From positions 5,952,001 to 6,016,000 of the forward strand of contig NZ_CP107853.1 of the NCBI RefSeq assembly GCF_036013525.1: 64,000 nt of DNA, written 5' to 3'. The notes under the pieces were generated by a model. The model did not search any database and was not told the origin of the DNA. It was given only the letters and a program-made list of their open reading frames with translations. Below are positions 42,095-50,907 of this stretch, in pieces. A program made the position numbers and the translations under genes. Position 1 is the first letter of the stretch; each line of letters begins with the position of its first letter. This DNA comes from Nonomuraea sp. NBC_00507. GTDB lineage: Bacteria > Actinomycetota > Actinomycetes > Streptosporangiales > Streptosporangiaceae.

Positions 42095-44404
42095 TCAGCG
42101 CATCAGCTCGTACTGGGCTCTGACCTCCCCTGGGGAGGCCACGCGGTCCAGGAACATCAGCCCGTCCATGCGGCAGTCGCACGGGTTCTGCTCTCGCGTG
42201 TTCTGCGGGTAGCTGCCGCCGATCTTGATGCCTCGCGGGTCGGTCGCCGAGGTGACGTCCGGCTCGGGGTCTCCTTCGACGCCCCACGGGTCGCCTGCGA
42301 CGGTGGAGAAGCCGTCGAGCGGGCGGCCGTTCCGGTAGAGCTTCATCGTCGCGGTGTCGAAGTCGAACGTCGCGGTGAGGAACACCCACTGGTCCCGTGG
42401 CAGGATCTCCTGCCACGGCCGGCCGGCGGCGAAGGTCTGTGAGCTGCCGCCGTCCACGCGGCGGGCCAGCGCCACCACGCGCAGTTCGCCGTTCACGGTG
42501 ATCAGCTCCAGGAGCGCCCTGACGTCATGGCCCTGCGAGTTGCCGCTCAGCACCCCGGCCAGGCCGATCGCGTTGAAGAAGTCGGCCGGGTCGGCGGTGT
42601 TGGAGTTGGGCGCGGGACCCGTGCCCTGCATCTTGAACCAGCCCATGATGGTCACGCCCTGGACGGCGTTGAACGCCCGCAGAGTCGGCACCCCGGTCTC
42701 GCCGTAGATGCCGGCCTTCCAGTCGTCGTTGCCTGCCGTGGCGGGCTCGACCTGGCGGGTCTGCAGCGCGTACGTGCTGCCCCGGTAGGCGCGGTCGGCC
42801 ACGCGCATGGCGGCGCCGCCGTTGACGAGCGTGATGTCGGTGCCGGACAGGCCCTGGTCCCGCTCCTTGGCCGGGTCACCGGCCACCGGGTGCTCGAAGT
42901 CGTAGGCCGCCACCAGGTCGTCACGCAGGCTCGGCAGCACGTCGGGCGGCGTCCACCCGGCCTTGGTGACCTTCCAGATCTTGCCGTTGGCCTTCGACAA
43001 CACATACAGCTCGCCGACGGCGTCGCGGCCGAAACGCAGATCCACCCGGGAGTGGCCGGCCAGGTCCTGCAGGGTGACCTGCTTGCCGGCGGCGTCGACC
43101 AGCCGCGGCTTGTAGATGGTGGCCCGGTGGCCGGTCTCCTCCCTCATCTGCGCGGCGACCGTGAAGAACACCTGGCCGTCCACGATGTCGCCGAACAGGT
43201 ATTTCCCGTGCAGCAGCGGCAGCTTGAGCCCTCGGTAGACGAAACCGCCGACGACCGCGTGGCCGCTGTCGGACGTGCAGGAGTGGCCGGGCGGCGGGTC
43301 GTGGTCGTAGGCCGCCACCGGGTAGGTGTAGCCGAACTCGGCGTCGTTGTCCGGCAGCGTGTAGAGGTGGCAGCGGTCGGCCTTGTTGAACAGGAACGAC
43401 CCTTCGCGCTCGCTCCAGCCCAGGTTGTCCCCGGCGCCGACATCGTAGATCGCCTCGATGGCGTGCTCACCGATGTGTCCCAGGAACAGGCGGTTGCCGG
43501 CGTTCGGGTCCCAGCTGAAGCGGTGCGGGTCACGCATGCCGTAGGCGTAGATCTCGCCGAGCGCGCCCGGCCGGCTCACGAACGGGTTGCCGGCGGGGAT
43601 GCCGTAGCGGCCGTTGGCGCCGTTCGTGCCGGACGGGTCGATGCGCAGGATCTTGCCGTGCGGCACGGCCAGGTTCTGCGGGTCGTCGCTGCTGACGCCG
43701 CGTCCGCCGTCGCCTGCGGCGATGTAGAGCAGGCCGTAGTCCTTGTCGCCGGGGCGGGCGGCCGGGTTGAAGTCGATCTGCTGGATGCCGTGGATCTGGC
43801 CGGAGAAGCCGAGCCTCAGCACCTCCCGGCGGGTACCGGAGAACGTGCTCGCCTTCGGGTCTGTCGCCGTCCACTCGGTGATCACGCCGTGGAACCTGAC
43901 GCCCGGCTGGGGCGGCAGGTCGGGGGTCTTGGTGGTGAGCGCCTCACCCCACTCGGTGTGGACGGTGTAGAACGTGCCGTTCCTGCCGAACTCCGGGTGG
44001 AAGGCAGCGAAGCCGAAGCCGCTGCCGAGGCCGCGTCCCGAGATGAAGTCGGGTGCGAACGTGGCGCCGACGTCGAGGTACTCACGCGGCCGGCCGCCGC
44101 TCTTGTCCAGGAAGTAGAGCTTGCCGTTGAGGTCGTTGACGTACAGGCGGCGCGAGCCGTCGGGGAGCTCGCCCAGGTAGTTGATCCTGGCCCAGCGGAC
44201 CAGGCGCGGGTCGGTCGGCGCCGGGGTCGTGTCGGTCTTGGGGAAGGAGGCGAACTCCTCGAGCGTCAGCGTGAGGCCCGACGAGGTGGGCTTCTCGGGG
44301 ATGGGGTCGTCGAGGGGAGTCGGCTCCGCCTGCGCGGTGGCCGGCGAGGCGCATAACACGGTCGCCAGCAGCACGGCCATCAGGCCTCGGAGGGTTCTGG
44401 GCAT
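42095..44404 (-). CDS. Secreted PQQ-type sugar dehydrogenase with C-terminal LamG domain
   Basis: A 769-residue secreted protein (signal peptide to about residue 27). The first 480 residues resemble the soluble glucose/sorbosone dehydrogenase beta-propeller (PF07995): LGSGFGFAAFHPEFGRNGTFY, IHGIQQIDFNP, LLYIAAGDGGRG, YAYGMRDPHRFSWDP, and HGKYLFGDIVDGQVF. Residues about 500-769 form a LamG/concanavalin-like domain, seen in ITVNGELRVVALARR and FDFDTATMKLYRNGRPLDGF. The fusion suggests a polysaccharide-binding oxidoreductase. It is downstream of another LamG-type gene and inside a predicted LacI regulon. PQQ use is inferred from the family. Confidence 0.85.
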   Translation of the reverse strand: MPRTLRGLMAVLLATVLCASPATAQAEPTPLDDPIPEKPTSSGLTLTLEEFASFPKTDTTPAPTDPRLVRWARINYLGELPDGSRRLYVNDLNGKLYFLDKSGGRPREYLDVGATFAPDFISGRGLGSGFGFAAFHPEFGRNGTFYTVHTEWGEALTTKTPDLPPQPGVRFHGVITEWTATDPKASTFSGTRREVLRLGFSGQIHGIQQIDFNPAARPGDKDYGLLYIAAGDGGRGVSSDDPQNLAVPHGKILRIDPSGTNGANGRYGIPAGNPFVSRPGALGEIYAYGMRDPHRFSWDPNAGNRLFLGHIGEHAIEAIYDVGAGDNLGWSEREGSFLFNKADRCHLYTLPDNDAEFGYTYPVAAYDHDPPPGHSCTSDSGHAVVGGFVYRGLKLPLLHGKYLFGDIVDGQVFFTVAAQMREETGHRATIYKPRLVDAAGKQVTLQDLAGHSRVDLRFGRDAVGELYVLSKANGKIWKVTKAGWTPPDVLPSLRDDLVAAYDFEHPVAGDPAKERDQGLSGTDITLVNGGAAMRVADRAYRGSTYALQTRQVEPATAGNDDWKAGIYGETGVPTLRAFNAVQGVTIMGWFKMQGTGPAPNSNTADPADFFNAIGLAGVLSGNSQGHDVRALLELITVNGELRVVALARRVDGGSSQTFAAGRPWQEILPRDQWVFLTATFDFDTATMKLYRNGRPLDGFSTVAGDPWGVEGDPEPDVTSATDPRGIKIGGSYPQNTREQNPCDCRMDGLMFLDRVASPGEVRAQYELMR

Positions 44405-44435
44405 GCCTCACCACCAAGGGTGTCGATTCACGGGT

Positions 44436-45155
44436 TCACTGCTCAACGGGCGCGGTGCCGTCACGGGCCGGGGTGCCCTTGACGGTCAGGTCGTGCATCC
44501 TGCCGATGTTGTCGAACGAGCCGAAGCCGACCCGGCCGGAGGCGAACGTGCGGTCGGTGGCCGTCATCAGCGGGGTCTCGGCGCCGTCCACGTAGACCGA
44601 GATGCGGCCGGTGTCCGTGCAGTGCGTGACGCGGACGCGGTGCCATGCGGTGTCCGTCACCGCGGGCGACGCGCCGACCTGGCCGTTCCACTGGTCGTCG
44701 ATGCGCAGGCGGTCGGCGTTGTTGACGACGAAGATCCCGTTGTGCGGGTAGATGGTGTTGTCCTGAGAAAGGTGCACGTAGTAGAACTCGGTGTCCGACC
44801 GGTAGCCGAACACGATGATCACGTCGCGGTTGCTGACGCTGGTCGGCGTGTCCAGACGGACCTTCGCGTCGATGCGTGCCGAGGCGAACTCGGGGCCGGT
44901 CTTGAGCACCGCGTACTCGAAGGGCCGGCGCGGTCCTGGGCGGGCGACCCCGGCCTCGGCGAGAATCACCTGGTCGCCGGGGAACTGCCACTTGGCGGGG
45001 GTCACGGGCGCCCAGTTGTGCCCCGCGTCCACGCCCTTCACGCGGGCGTGTCCGAGTGCGCAGTCCTGAGCGGCGACGGCGTGGGCGGGCAATGGGAGTG
45101 CCGGGGCGGCCAGGGCGAGTGCGGCCGCGAGGGTGAGAGTGCGAAGGGCTGACAT
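44436..45155 (-). CDS. Secreted LamG/concanavalin-like protein
   Basis: A 239-residue secreted protein with a signal peptide (MSALRTLTLAAALALAAPALPLPAHA). The mature part is a beta-sandwich of the 3-keto-disaccharide hydrolase/LamG kind: FEYAVLKTGPEF, DVIIVFGYRSDTEFYYVHLSQ, and DTGRISVYVDGAETPLM. Such domains bind or cleave glycans. It heads an operon with the PQQ-type dehydrogenase (31-bp gap). A near-perfect LacI-type operator sits 21 bp upstream of its start codon. Confidence 0.8.
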   Translation of the reverse strand: MSALRTLTLAAALALAAPALPLPAHAVAAQDCALGHARVKGVDAGHNWAPVTPAKWQFPGDQVILAEAGVARPGPRRPFEYAVLKTGPEFASARIDAKVRLDTPTSVSNRDVIIVFGYRSDTEFYYVHLSQDNTIYPHNGIFVVNNADRLRIDDQWNGQVGASPAVTDTAWHRVRVTHCTDTGRISVYVDGAETPLMTATDRTFASGRVGFGSFDNIGRMHDLTVKGTPARDGTAPVEQ

Positions 45156-45175
45156 CCGGGCATCCTCTCGCCGGG

Positions 45176-45201
45176 CGTAAGCGCTTCCGAAAGCGCTTAC
45201 G
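45176..45201. promoter_or_regulatory. LacI-type operator 1
   Basis: GTAAGCGCTT and AAGCGCTTAC are symmetric arms around TCCGA-like centre bases (45177-45200), giving a near-perfect 26-bp dyad. It lies between the end of lacI and the start of the LamG gene. The arms contain the AAGCGCTT core typical of LacI/GalR regulators. A second copy is at 46323. Confidence 0.85.
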
Positions 45202-45254
45202 TGACCTTCGAGCGGATCGTATCCCGGGGGAAAGGTCTGTCAAGGGGGGTGACG

Positions 45255-46280
45255 TCAGGGCGGGGGTGGGGCGGTGGAGGCGCGGATGACCAGCTCGTGA
45301 CGGGTACGGCGGCGGCGCGGGCGCGAGGCGGGCGGCTTGAGCACCAGCTCGAAGGCCTCCTTGCCCATCCCCACCATGGGCAGCCTGATCGTCGTCAGCG
45401 CCGGGTAGACGTCGCGCGCCACCGGCGCATCGTCGAACCCGGCCACCGAGATCTCCTCCGGCACCCGGCGCCCGTGGTTCAGCAACCACGACAGGGCGCC
45501 CACCGCCATCGGATCGTTCAACGCCACCACCGCCGTCAGGTCGGGACGCGCCCGCATCAGCTGCGCGGTCGCCGCCGCGCCGCCCTCCCTGGTGAAGTCC
45601 CCGTGCACGACGGGGACCGAGCGCCAGTCGAGCCCGGCCACGTCGAACGCGGTGCGCAGCCCCGCCAGCCGGTCCGCCACGGTGGTCAGGTTGGCCGGGC
45701 CGCCCAGCACGCCCAACCGGCGATGGCCCAGGTCGAGCAGGTGCCGCATGAGCGTCACCCCGCCGCCCGCGTTGTCCGGCAACACCGCGTCCACGGGCAG
45801 GTGATGCCGGCCGATCACGGCCACCCGGCCGCCCGCCGCCGTGTACGAGCGCACCTCGGCGGCGATGTCGACCTCCGTGGCGGCCTCGATGTAGCCGGAG
45901 CCCGCCAGCACGATCTTCGTGACCCGGTGGGCCCGCAGCGCCCGGATCCTGCCCAGCTCCGCGCCGGGATCGCGCTGGGTCTGGCTGATCAGCGCCAGGT
46001 AGCCGAGGCTCTCGGTCTCACGCAGCACGCCCCTGGCGATCTCGCCGAAGTAGGGGTCCCCGACGTCGTGCACGATCAGCCCGATGATGGCCGCCTGCCC
46101 GCCCGCCAGCGCCCGCGCGTGGCTGTTGGGCACGTATCCCACCTGGGAGGCGACCGCCTGCACGTGGGCCGCGACCTGAGGGCTGACCCCCGTGCTGCCG
46201 GTCATGGCACGCGAGGCGGTGGCGAGCGAGACTCCTGCGGCTTTGGCGACGTCCACGAGGCGCGGCGGCCGATGTGCCAT
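45255..46280 (-). CDS. LacI-family transcriptional regulator
   Basis: A 341-residue LacI/GalR protein. The DNA-binding domain is at residues 1-60 (PRLVDVAKAAGVSLATASRAM, then VSPQVAAHVQAVASQVGYVPN). A periplasmic-binding-protein-like sensor domain follows (IIGLIVHDVGDPYFGEIARG, VAGFDDAPVARDVYPALTTI). The gene lies between two copies of the same operator. One faces the LamG/PQQ-dehydrogenase operon, the other is shared with its own promoter and the LIV-type ABC operon. It is thus the likely repressor of both and of itself. The inducer is unknown, probably a sugar. Confidence 0.93.
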   Translation of the reverse strand: MAHRPPRLVDVAKAAGVSLATASRAMTGSTGVSPQVAAHVQAVASQVGYVPNSHARALAGGQAAIIGLIVHDVGDPYFGEIARGVLRETESLGYLALISQTQRDPGAELGRIRALRAHRVTKIVLAGSGYIEAATEVDIAAEVRSYTAAGGRVAVIGRHHLPVDAVLPDNAGGGVTLMRHLLDLGHRRLGVLGGPANLTTVADRLAGLRTAFDVAGLDWRSVPVVHGDFTREGGAAATAQLMRARPDLTAVVALNDPMAVGALSWLLNHGRRVPEEISVAGFDDAPVARDVYPALTTIRLPMVGMGKEAFELVLKPPASRPRRRRTRHELVIRASTAPPPP

Positions 46281-46322
46281 ACGAACCCCCTTGTCCGGGG
46301 CTGAATCCCGTGTAATCGTAAC

Positions 46323-46348
46323 CGAAAGCGCTTCCGAAAGCGCTTACG
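46323..46348. promoter_or_regulatory. LacI-type operator 2
   Basis: CGAAAGCGCTT and AAGCGCTTACG frame a second dyad (46323-46348) in the divergent gap between lacI and the ABC binding-protein gene. It shares the 21 bases AAGCGCTTCCGAAAGCGCTTA-like core region with operator 1; only the outermost left bases differ. It is 30 bp upstream of the binding-protein start, 43 bp from the lacI start. Confidence 0.85.
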
Positions 46349-46377
46349 CGGCGCCTCTCCAGACGGGGGTTCCCTCG

Positions 46378-47607
46378 ATGGCAAGAGTTCTCAAGAGCCT
46401 GGCGATCATCTCGATATGCGCGTTAGGGATGACCGCCTGCGCCAAGACCGACGAGCCCGGTGGCGCCCAGACGCCGGGCCAGCAGACGGGGCCGGTGAAG
46501 ATCGGCATCTCGCTCCCGTTGACCGGTGACTTCTCCGAGCCCGGCAAGGGCATCCAGGAGGGCTACCAGGTCTGGGCCGACCAGGTGAACGCCAAAGGCG
46601 GCCTGCTGGGCAGGAAGGTCGAGCTGATCTTCCGTGACGACGCCTCCGACCCGAACCGGGTCAGCTCCGACTACGAGTCCCTGATCACCCAGGACAAGGT
46701 CAACCTGGTGTTCGGGCCGTTCTCGTCGCGGCTGGTCATCCCGGCGGCGAAGGTGGCGGAGTCGTACAACATGGTGTTCGTGGAGCCGGCCGGGGCCGCC
46801 AAGGAGGTCTTCGAGCAGGGCTTCAAGCGGCTGTTCTACGCGGCTCCGGCGATCGCCAGCGATCACTACAACTACCTGGCCGACTACATACTCAAGCTGC
46901 CGGCCGACCAGAAGCCGAAGACGGCGGCGTACGCGAGCCTGGACGACCCGTTCGCCCAGGGCACCGCGTACGGGCTGCGTGACAAGCTGGCCGCGGCCGG
47001 GATCAAGACGGTGGTGGACGAGGTCTACCCGCCGGAGACCACCGACTTCGCGCCCATCGCCGCCAAGATCGCGGCCGCCAAGCCGGACATCGTGGTGGGC
47101 GGCACGCAGTTCGAGGACTCGGTGGGCCTGGTGCGGGCGCTGCAGGAGCTGAAGGTGCAGCCCAAGCTGGCGGCGTTCTCGACCGGGCCGACGTTGGCCG
47201 AGTTCCCCACCGCGGTGAAGGGGGCGGCCGAGCACATCATCTCGCCCGTCGGCTGGTCGGCGACCGCCACGTTCACCGGCAACCAGGACATGGTCAAGCG
47301 GTACAAGGAGATGTTCGGCGGCGAGGCCAACGAGGACGCCGCGAACGGCTACACCGTCGGCCAGATCGTCGAGGCGGCCGTGAGCGCGGTCAAGTGCGTG
47401 GACCCGACCCCGGAGTGCCAGAACAAGCTGGCCGACCACATCAGGCAGGGCACGTTCGACACGGTCGTGGGCCCGCTGTCCTTCGACGATCAGGGAAGGC
47501 CCGAGCAGGCGCACATGATCCAGCAGTACGTCGACGGCAAGGTCCAGATCGTCCTGCCGGAGAGCGCCAAGACCGCCGACATCGTCTACCCGAAGAAGGA
47601 ATGGTGA
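46378..47607 (+). CDS. livK: LIV-type ABC transporter substrate-binding lipoprotein
   Basis: A 409-residue periplasmic-binding-type protein with a lipoprotein signal (lipobox GMTAC near residue 21). The body is Peripla_BP_6: VKIGISLPLTGDFSEPGKGI, LLGRKVELIFRDDASDPN, VNLVFGPFSSRLVIPAAKVAE and FAQGTAYGLRDKLAAAGI. The family mostly binds branched-chain amino acids, amides or aromatic acids. Here it sits under a LacI-type operator, so the ligand may be sugar-related; the symbol reflects family only. It is the first gene of a five-gene operon. The ATG at 46378 gives an intact signal peptide. Confidence 0.9.
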   Translation: MARVLKSLAIISICALGMTACAKTDEPGGAQTPGQQTGPVKIGISLPLTGDFSEPGKGIQEGYQVWADQVNAKGGLLGRKVELIFRDDASDPNRVSSDYESLITQDKVNLVFGPFSSRLVIPAAKVAESYNMVFVEPAGAAKEVFEQGFKRLFYAAPAIASDHYNYLADYILKLPADQKPKTAAYASLDDPFAQGTAYGLRDKLAAAGIKTVVDEVYPPETTDFAPIAAKIAAAKPDIVVGGTQFEDSVGLVRALQELKVQPKLAAFSTGPTLAEFPTAVKGAAEHIISPVGWSATATFTGNQDMVKRYKEMFGGEANEDAANGYTVGQIVEAAVSAVKCVDPTPECQNKLADHIRQGTFDTVVGPLSFDDQGRPEQAHMIQQYVDGKVQIVLPESAKTADIVYPKKEW

Positions 47608-48482
47608 GCCTGCTCCTGCAGGGACTGGCCCTGGGCGTGCTGACGGGCGGGCTCTACGCCCTGCTCGCCTCGGGCCTGTCGCTGTACTTCGGCGTGATGC
47701 GGGTGGTCATGGTGGCGCACCCGGCGTTCCTGTTCCTGGGCGCGTACCTGACCTACACCGTGCACACCGTGTTCGGCCTCGACCCGTTCCTGGCGCTGCC
47801 GGTGACGGTGCCGCTGTTCTTCGTGCTGGGTGTGGCGGTGCAGCGGCTGCTGATCGCGCGGCTGGCGCCGGAGAACCTGGCGATGATGTCGGTGCTGCTG
47901 ACGTTCGGCATCGCGCTGACGATCGAGGGGCTGCTCGGCACGTTCTACACCGGCTCGTACAAGTCGGTCAGCATGGACTACGCCACCCGGTCCCTGACGA
48001 TCGCCGGCGTGCACCTGCCGTACGACAAGATCATCGCGTTCTGGGTCGCCGCGATCACGCTCATCGTGCTGTTCGCGGTGCTGGTCAAGAGCAGGTTCGG
48101 GCAGTCGCTGCGGGCCACGATCCAGCATCGGGAGGCGGCCAGGCTGGTCGGCATCCACACCGAGCGCGTGGCCGGCTACGGCTTCGGCGTGGGCCTTGCC
48201 ACCGCGGCCGTGGGCGGCACGGTGCTGGCGCTGATCACGCCGTTCTTCCCCGCCTCGCACTGGGTGTGGATCGGCAAGCTCATGGCCATCATCGTCGTCG
48301 GCGGCCTGGGCAGCGTGATCGGCGCCGCGCTGGCGGCCGTCCTGCTCGGCGTGGTCGAGGGCCTCGTCCTGGTCACCGTGGACGCGACCTGGGCCACGAT
48401 GATGTTCTACGTCTTCCTCTTCCTGACCCTGCTCGCGCGCCCCCAGGGGTTCTTCGGAGGCCGGCTTGCGCATCGCTTCTAG
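47601..48482 (+). CDS. livH: LIV-type ABC permease (LivH-like)
   Basis: A 293-residue membrane permease with about 8 helices. LivH features are VLTGGLYALLASGLSLYFGVMRVVMVAHP at the N terminus and SLRATIQHREAARLVGI, the EAA-like loop that contacts the ATPases, near residue 175. VVGGLGSVIGAALAAVLLG follows near the end. The ATG at 47601 overlaps the binding-protein gene by 7 bp; the gene overlaps livM by 17 bp. Confidence 0.92.
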   Translation: MVSLLLQGLALGVLTGGLYALLASGLSLYFGVMRVVMVAHPAFLFLGAYLTYTVHTVFGLDPFLALPVTVPLFFVLGVAVQRLLIARLAPENLAMMSVLLTFGIALTIEGLLGTFYTGSYKSVSMDYATRSLTIAGVHLPYDKIIAFWVAAITLIVLFAVLVKSRFGQSLRATIQHREAARLVGIHTERVAGYGFGVGLATAAVGGTVLALITPFFPASHWVWIGKLMAIIVVGGLGSVIGAALAAVLLGVVEGLVLVTVDATWATMMFYVFLFLTLLARPQGFFGGRLAHRF

Positions 48483-49455
48483 AGGGCTCCCGCTGCTGGT
48501 CGCCGCGCTGGCGATCGCCTATCCGTTCCTGGTGCCCAACTACTACCTCGTGTACGCGGGCGCGCTGACCGTCATGTACGCAGCCATGGCCACCTCCTGG
48601 AACCTCCTGGGCGGATTCACCGGCTACGTCTCGCTCGGCCACTCGGCGTTCTTCGGCCTCGGCGCGTACGGCACCGGCCTGCTCGTCGTCCGGGCAGGTG
48701 TCCCGTGGGTCGTGGCGCTGCTGGCGTCGGCGCTGCTGGTCACCGTGTTCGCCGTGGTCGTCGGCATCGCGGCGGTCCGGGTCCGCGGCGCGTCCTTCGT
48801 GATCGTGTCCATCGCGCTGGTGTCGATGATGAACCTCGTCGTCCAGGGCTGGCGCTCCCTCACCGGCGGCTCCACCGGCCTGCAGGTCCCCTCGCCCTTC
48901 CCCGGCCTGCACCGCGGCCAGACGCACATGGTGTTCTTCTACCTGTTCCTGGCGCTGCTCGCGATCGCGCTGGCTTCCTGGTGGTACGTCTCCCGCTCCC
49001 GCTTCGGCGCGGGCCTGCGGGCCATCAGGGAGGACGAGGACAAGGCCGAGTCGCTGGGCGTGCCGACCGGGGCCTACAAGGTGACGGCGTTCGCCCTGTC
49101 CGCCCTGTTCGTGGCGCTGGCCGGCGGGCTCTACGCGGTCTGGTTCGGCAGCCTCGACCCGATCTTCGTCTTCTCCATCCTCATCGGCTCGTACATGGTG
49201 CTGATGAGCCTGCTCGGCGGCGTGCGCCACCTGTTCGGCCCGCTGCTGGGGGCGCTCATCGTGGCTCCGGCCGGGGAGTACTTCCTGATCGCGCTGGGCG
49301 AAACGCAGATCCACCTGACCGCGACGGGCCTGGTGCTCGTGCTGGTCGTGCTGTTCATGCCGGACGGCATCCTCGCCCGCTTCACCAGAAGGCGCGCCGG
49401 GCCGTCCATTCCCGACGAGACGGCCGAGCAGCGACTTCAAGGGGTGGCGCCATGA
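48466..49455 (+). CDS. livM: LIV-type ABC permease (LivM-like)
   Basis: A 329-residue permease of the LivM family. Typical segments are TSWNLLGGFTGYVSLGHSAFFGLGAYG (about residues 43-69), VRVRGASFVIVSIALV, and SRFGAGLRAIREDEDKAESLGV, the coupling loop. The TTG start at 48466 lies inside the end of livH, so translation is coupled. The C-terminal 25 residues after the last helix are polar. Confidence 0.92.
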   Translation: MRIASRGLPLLVAALAIAYPFLVPNYYLVYAGALTVMYAAMATSWNLLGGFTGYVSLGHSAFFGLGAYGTGLLVVRAGVPWVVALLASALLVTVFAVVVGIAAVRVRGASFVIVSIALVSMMNLVVQGWRSLTGGSTGLQVPSPFPGLHRGQTHMVFFYLFLALLAIALASWWYVSRSRFGAGLRAIREDEDKAESLGVPTGAYKVTAFALSALFVALAGGLYAVWFGSLDPIFVFSILIGSYMVLMSLLGGVRHLFGPLLGALIVAPAGEYFLIALGETQIHLTATGLVLVLVVLFMPDGILARFTRRRAGPSIPDETAEQRLQGVAP

Positions 49456-50183
49456 GCTCGCTGCGGACCGAGGGGCTGAGCAAGTCGTTCGGCGGCGTGC
49501 TGGCCGTGGACGGCGCGAGCGTGGAGCTGCTCGAGGGCAAGATCAACGGCCTGATCGGGCCGAACGGCTCGGGCAAGACCACGTTCTTCAACCTCATCAC
49601 CGGCATGATCAAGCCGGACGCGGGCCGGGTGCTCTACCGCGACCGCGACATCACCCGCCACTCACCGCACCGCATCGCGCACGCCGGCATCGGCCGCACC
49701 TTCCAGCTCTGCCGGGTCTTCCCGCGCCTGACGGTGCTGGAGAACATGCTGGTCGCCGTCCGCCGTACCCGCCTGCGCGAGCTGCTGGCCGGCCTGCGCG
49801 ACAAGGGCGAGGTCGAGCGGGCCCGGCACTGGCTGCGCAGGATGGGCATCGAGCACCTGGAGGACGCCGAGGCCCGCGACCTGTCCTACGGCCAGCAGAA
49901 GCTCCTGGAGCTGGCCGCCGCCCTCATGGCCGAGCCGGAGCTGGTGCTGCTCGACGAGCCGGCGGGCGGCGTCAACCCGGCGCTGATCGACCGGATCGTC
50001 TCGCTCGTGCGCGACCTCAACGCCGAGGGCCGCACGTTCCTGGTCGTCGAGCACAACATGGACATGGTGATGGGCATGTGCGACCACGTCATCGTCTTCG
50101 ACCGGGGCGCGCCCATCGCCGCGGGCCCGCCGTCGGTGATCAGGGACGACCCACGCGTGCTGGAGGCGTATCTCGGTGTCTGA
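49452..50183 (+). CDS. livG: LIV-type ABC ATPase (LivG-like)
   Basis: A 243-residue ABC ATPase. Walker A is GPNGSGKTT (about residue 36), the signature DLSYGQQKLLELAAAL replaces LSGGQ with LSYGQ, as is common in LivG, and Walker B is LVLLDEPAGGVNP. The NPALIDRIVSLVRDL tail motif and VVEHNMDMVMGMCDHV are also typical. The ATG overlaps the livM stop by 4 bp. Confidence 0.93.
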   Translation: MSSLRTEGLSKSFGGVLAVDGASVELLEGKINGLIGPNGSGKTTFFNLITGMIKPDAGRVLYRDRDITRHSPHRIAHAGIGRTFQLCRVFPRLTVLENMLVAVRRTRLRELLAGLRDKGEVERARHWLRRMGIEHLEDAEARDLSYGQQKLLELAAALMAEPELVLLDEPAGGVNPALIDRIVSLVRDLNAEGRTFLVVEHNMDMVMGMCDHVIVFDRGAPIAAGPPSVIRDDPRVLEAYLGV

Positions 50184-50907
50184 AGTCGTGCTGTCCCTGG
50201 AAGACGTCGAAGCCGGGTACGGCAGGGCCGCGCTCGTGTTGCGCGGCCTGAGCGTCACCGTCCGCGCCGGCGAGGTCGTCTGCCTCGTCGGCCCGAACGG
50301 CGCCGGCAAGTCCACCGCGCTCAAAGTCGCCAGCGGCCTGCTCGCGCCCCGGTCCGGCCGCGTGCTGCTGGCCGGCCAGGACGTGACGGGGCTCTCGCCG
50401 CAGCGCCTGCTCGGCCTCGGCCTCGCCCACGTGCTGCAGGGCCACAGTGTGTTCCGTGAGATGACCGTGGCCGAGAACGTGCGGCTCGGCGGGTTCACCG
50501 TCCGCGACCAGGCCCGGCTGAACACCCGCATCGAGACCGTCAAGGAGCTGTTCCCCGTCGTGGCCGAGCGGTGGGGGAGCATGGCCGGGCTGCTGTCCGG
50601 CGGGCAGCAGAAGCAGGTCGAGTTCGCCCGCGCCCTCATGCTGGAGCCGAAGGTGGTGCTGCTGGACGAGCCGTCGATGGGGCTCGACCCGCGCAACACG
50701 CAGGTGGTCTTCGACCAGATCGACCTCATGCGCCGGACCGGCGTCGCGGTGCTGCTGGTGGAGCAGAACGCGCGCCGGGCCCTGGAGATGGCCGACGTCG
50801 GCTGCGTGCTCGACCTCGGCCGTGTGCACATCTCCGGCCCGGCGCGTGAACTGGCCGCCGATCCCCGCCTCGGCAAGCTCTACCTCGGCGGCGCGCCTGC
50901 CACTTAG
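50176..50907 (+). CDS. livF: LIV-type ABC ATPase (LivF-like)
   Basis: A 243-residue ABC ATPase. Walker A is GPNGAGKST, the signature LLSGGQQKQVEFARALM, and Walker B VVLLDEPSMGLDP. The ending GPARELAADPRLGKLYLGG is typical of LivF. GTG start at 50176 overlaps livG by 8 bp. It is the last gene of the operon and overlaps the convergent cydB stop by 4 bp. Confidence 0.93.
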   Translation: MSEVVLSLEDVEAGYGRAALVLRGLSVTVRAGEVVCLVGPNGAGKSTALKVASGLLAPRSGRVLLAGQDVTGLSPQRLLGLGLAHVLQGHSVFREMTVAENVRLGGFTVRDQARLNTRIETVKELFPVVAERWGSMAGLLSGGQQKQVEFARALMLEPKVVLLDEPSMGLDPRNTQVVFDQIDLMRRTGVAVLLVEQNARRALEMADVGCVLDLGRVHISGPARELAADPRLGKLYLGGAPAT

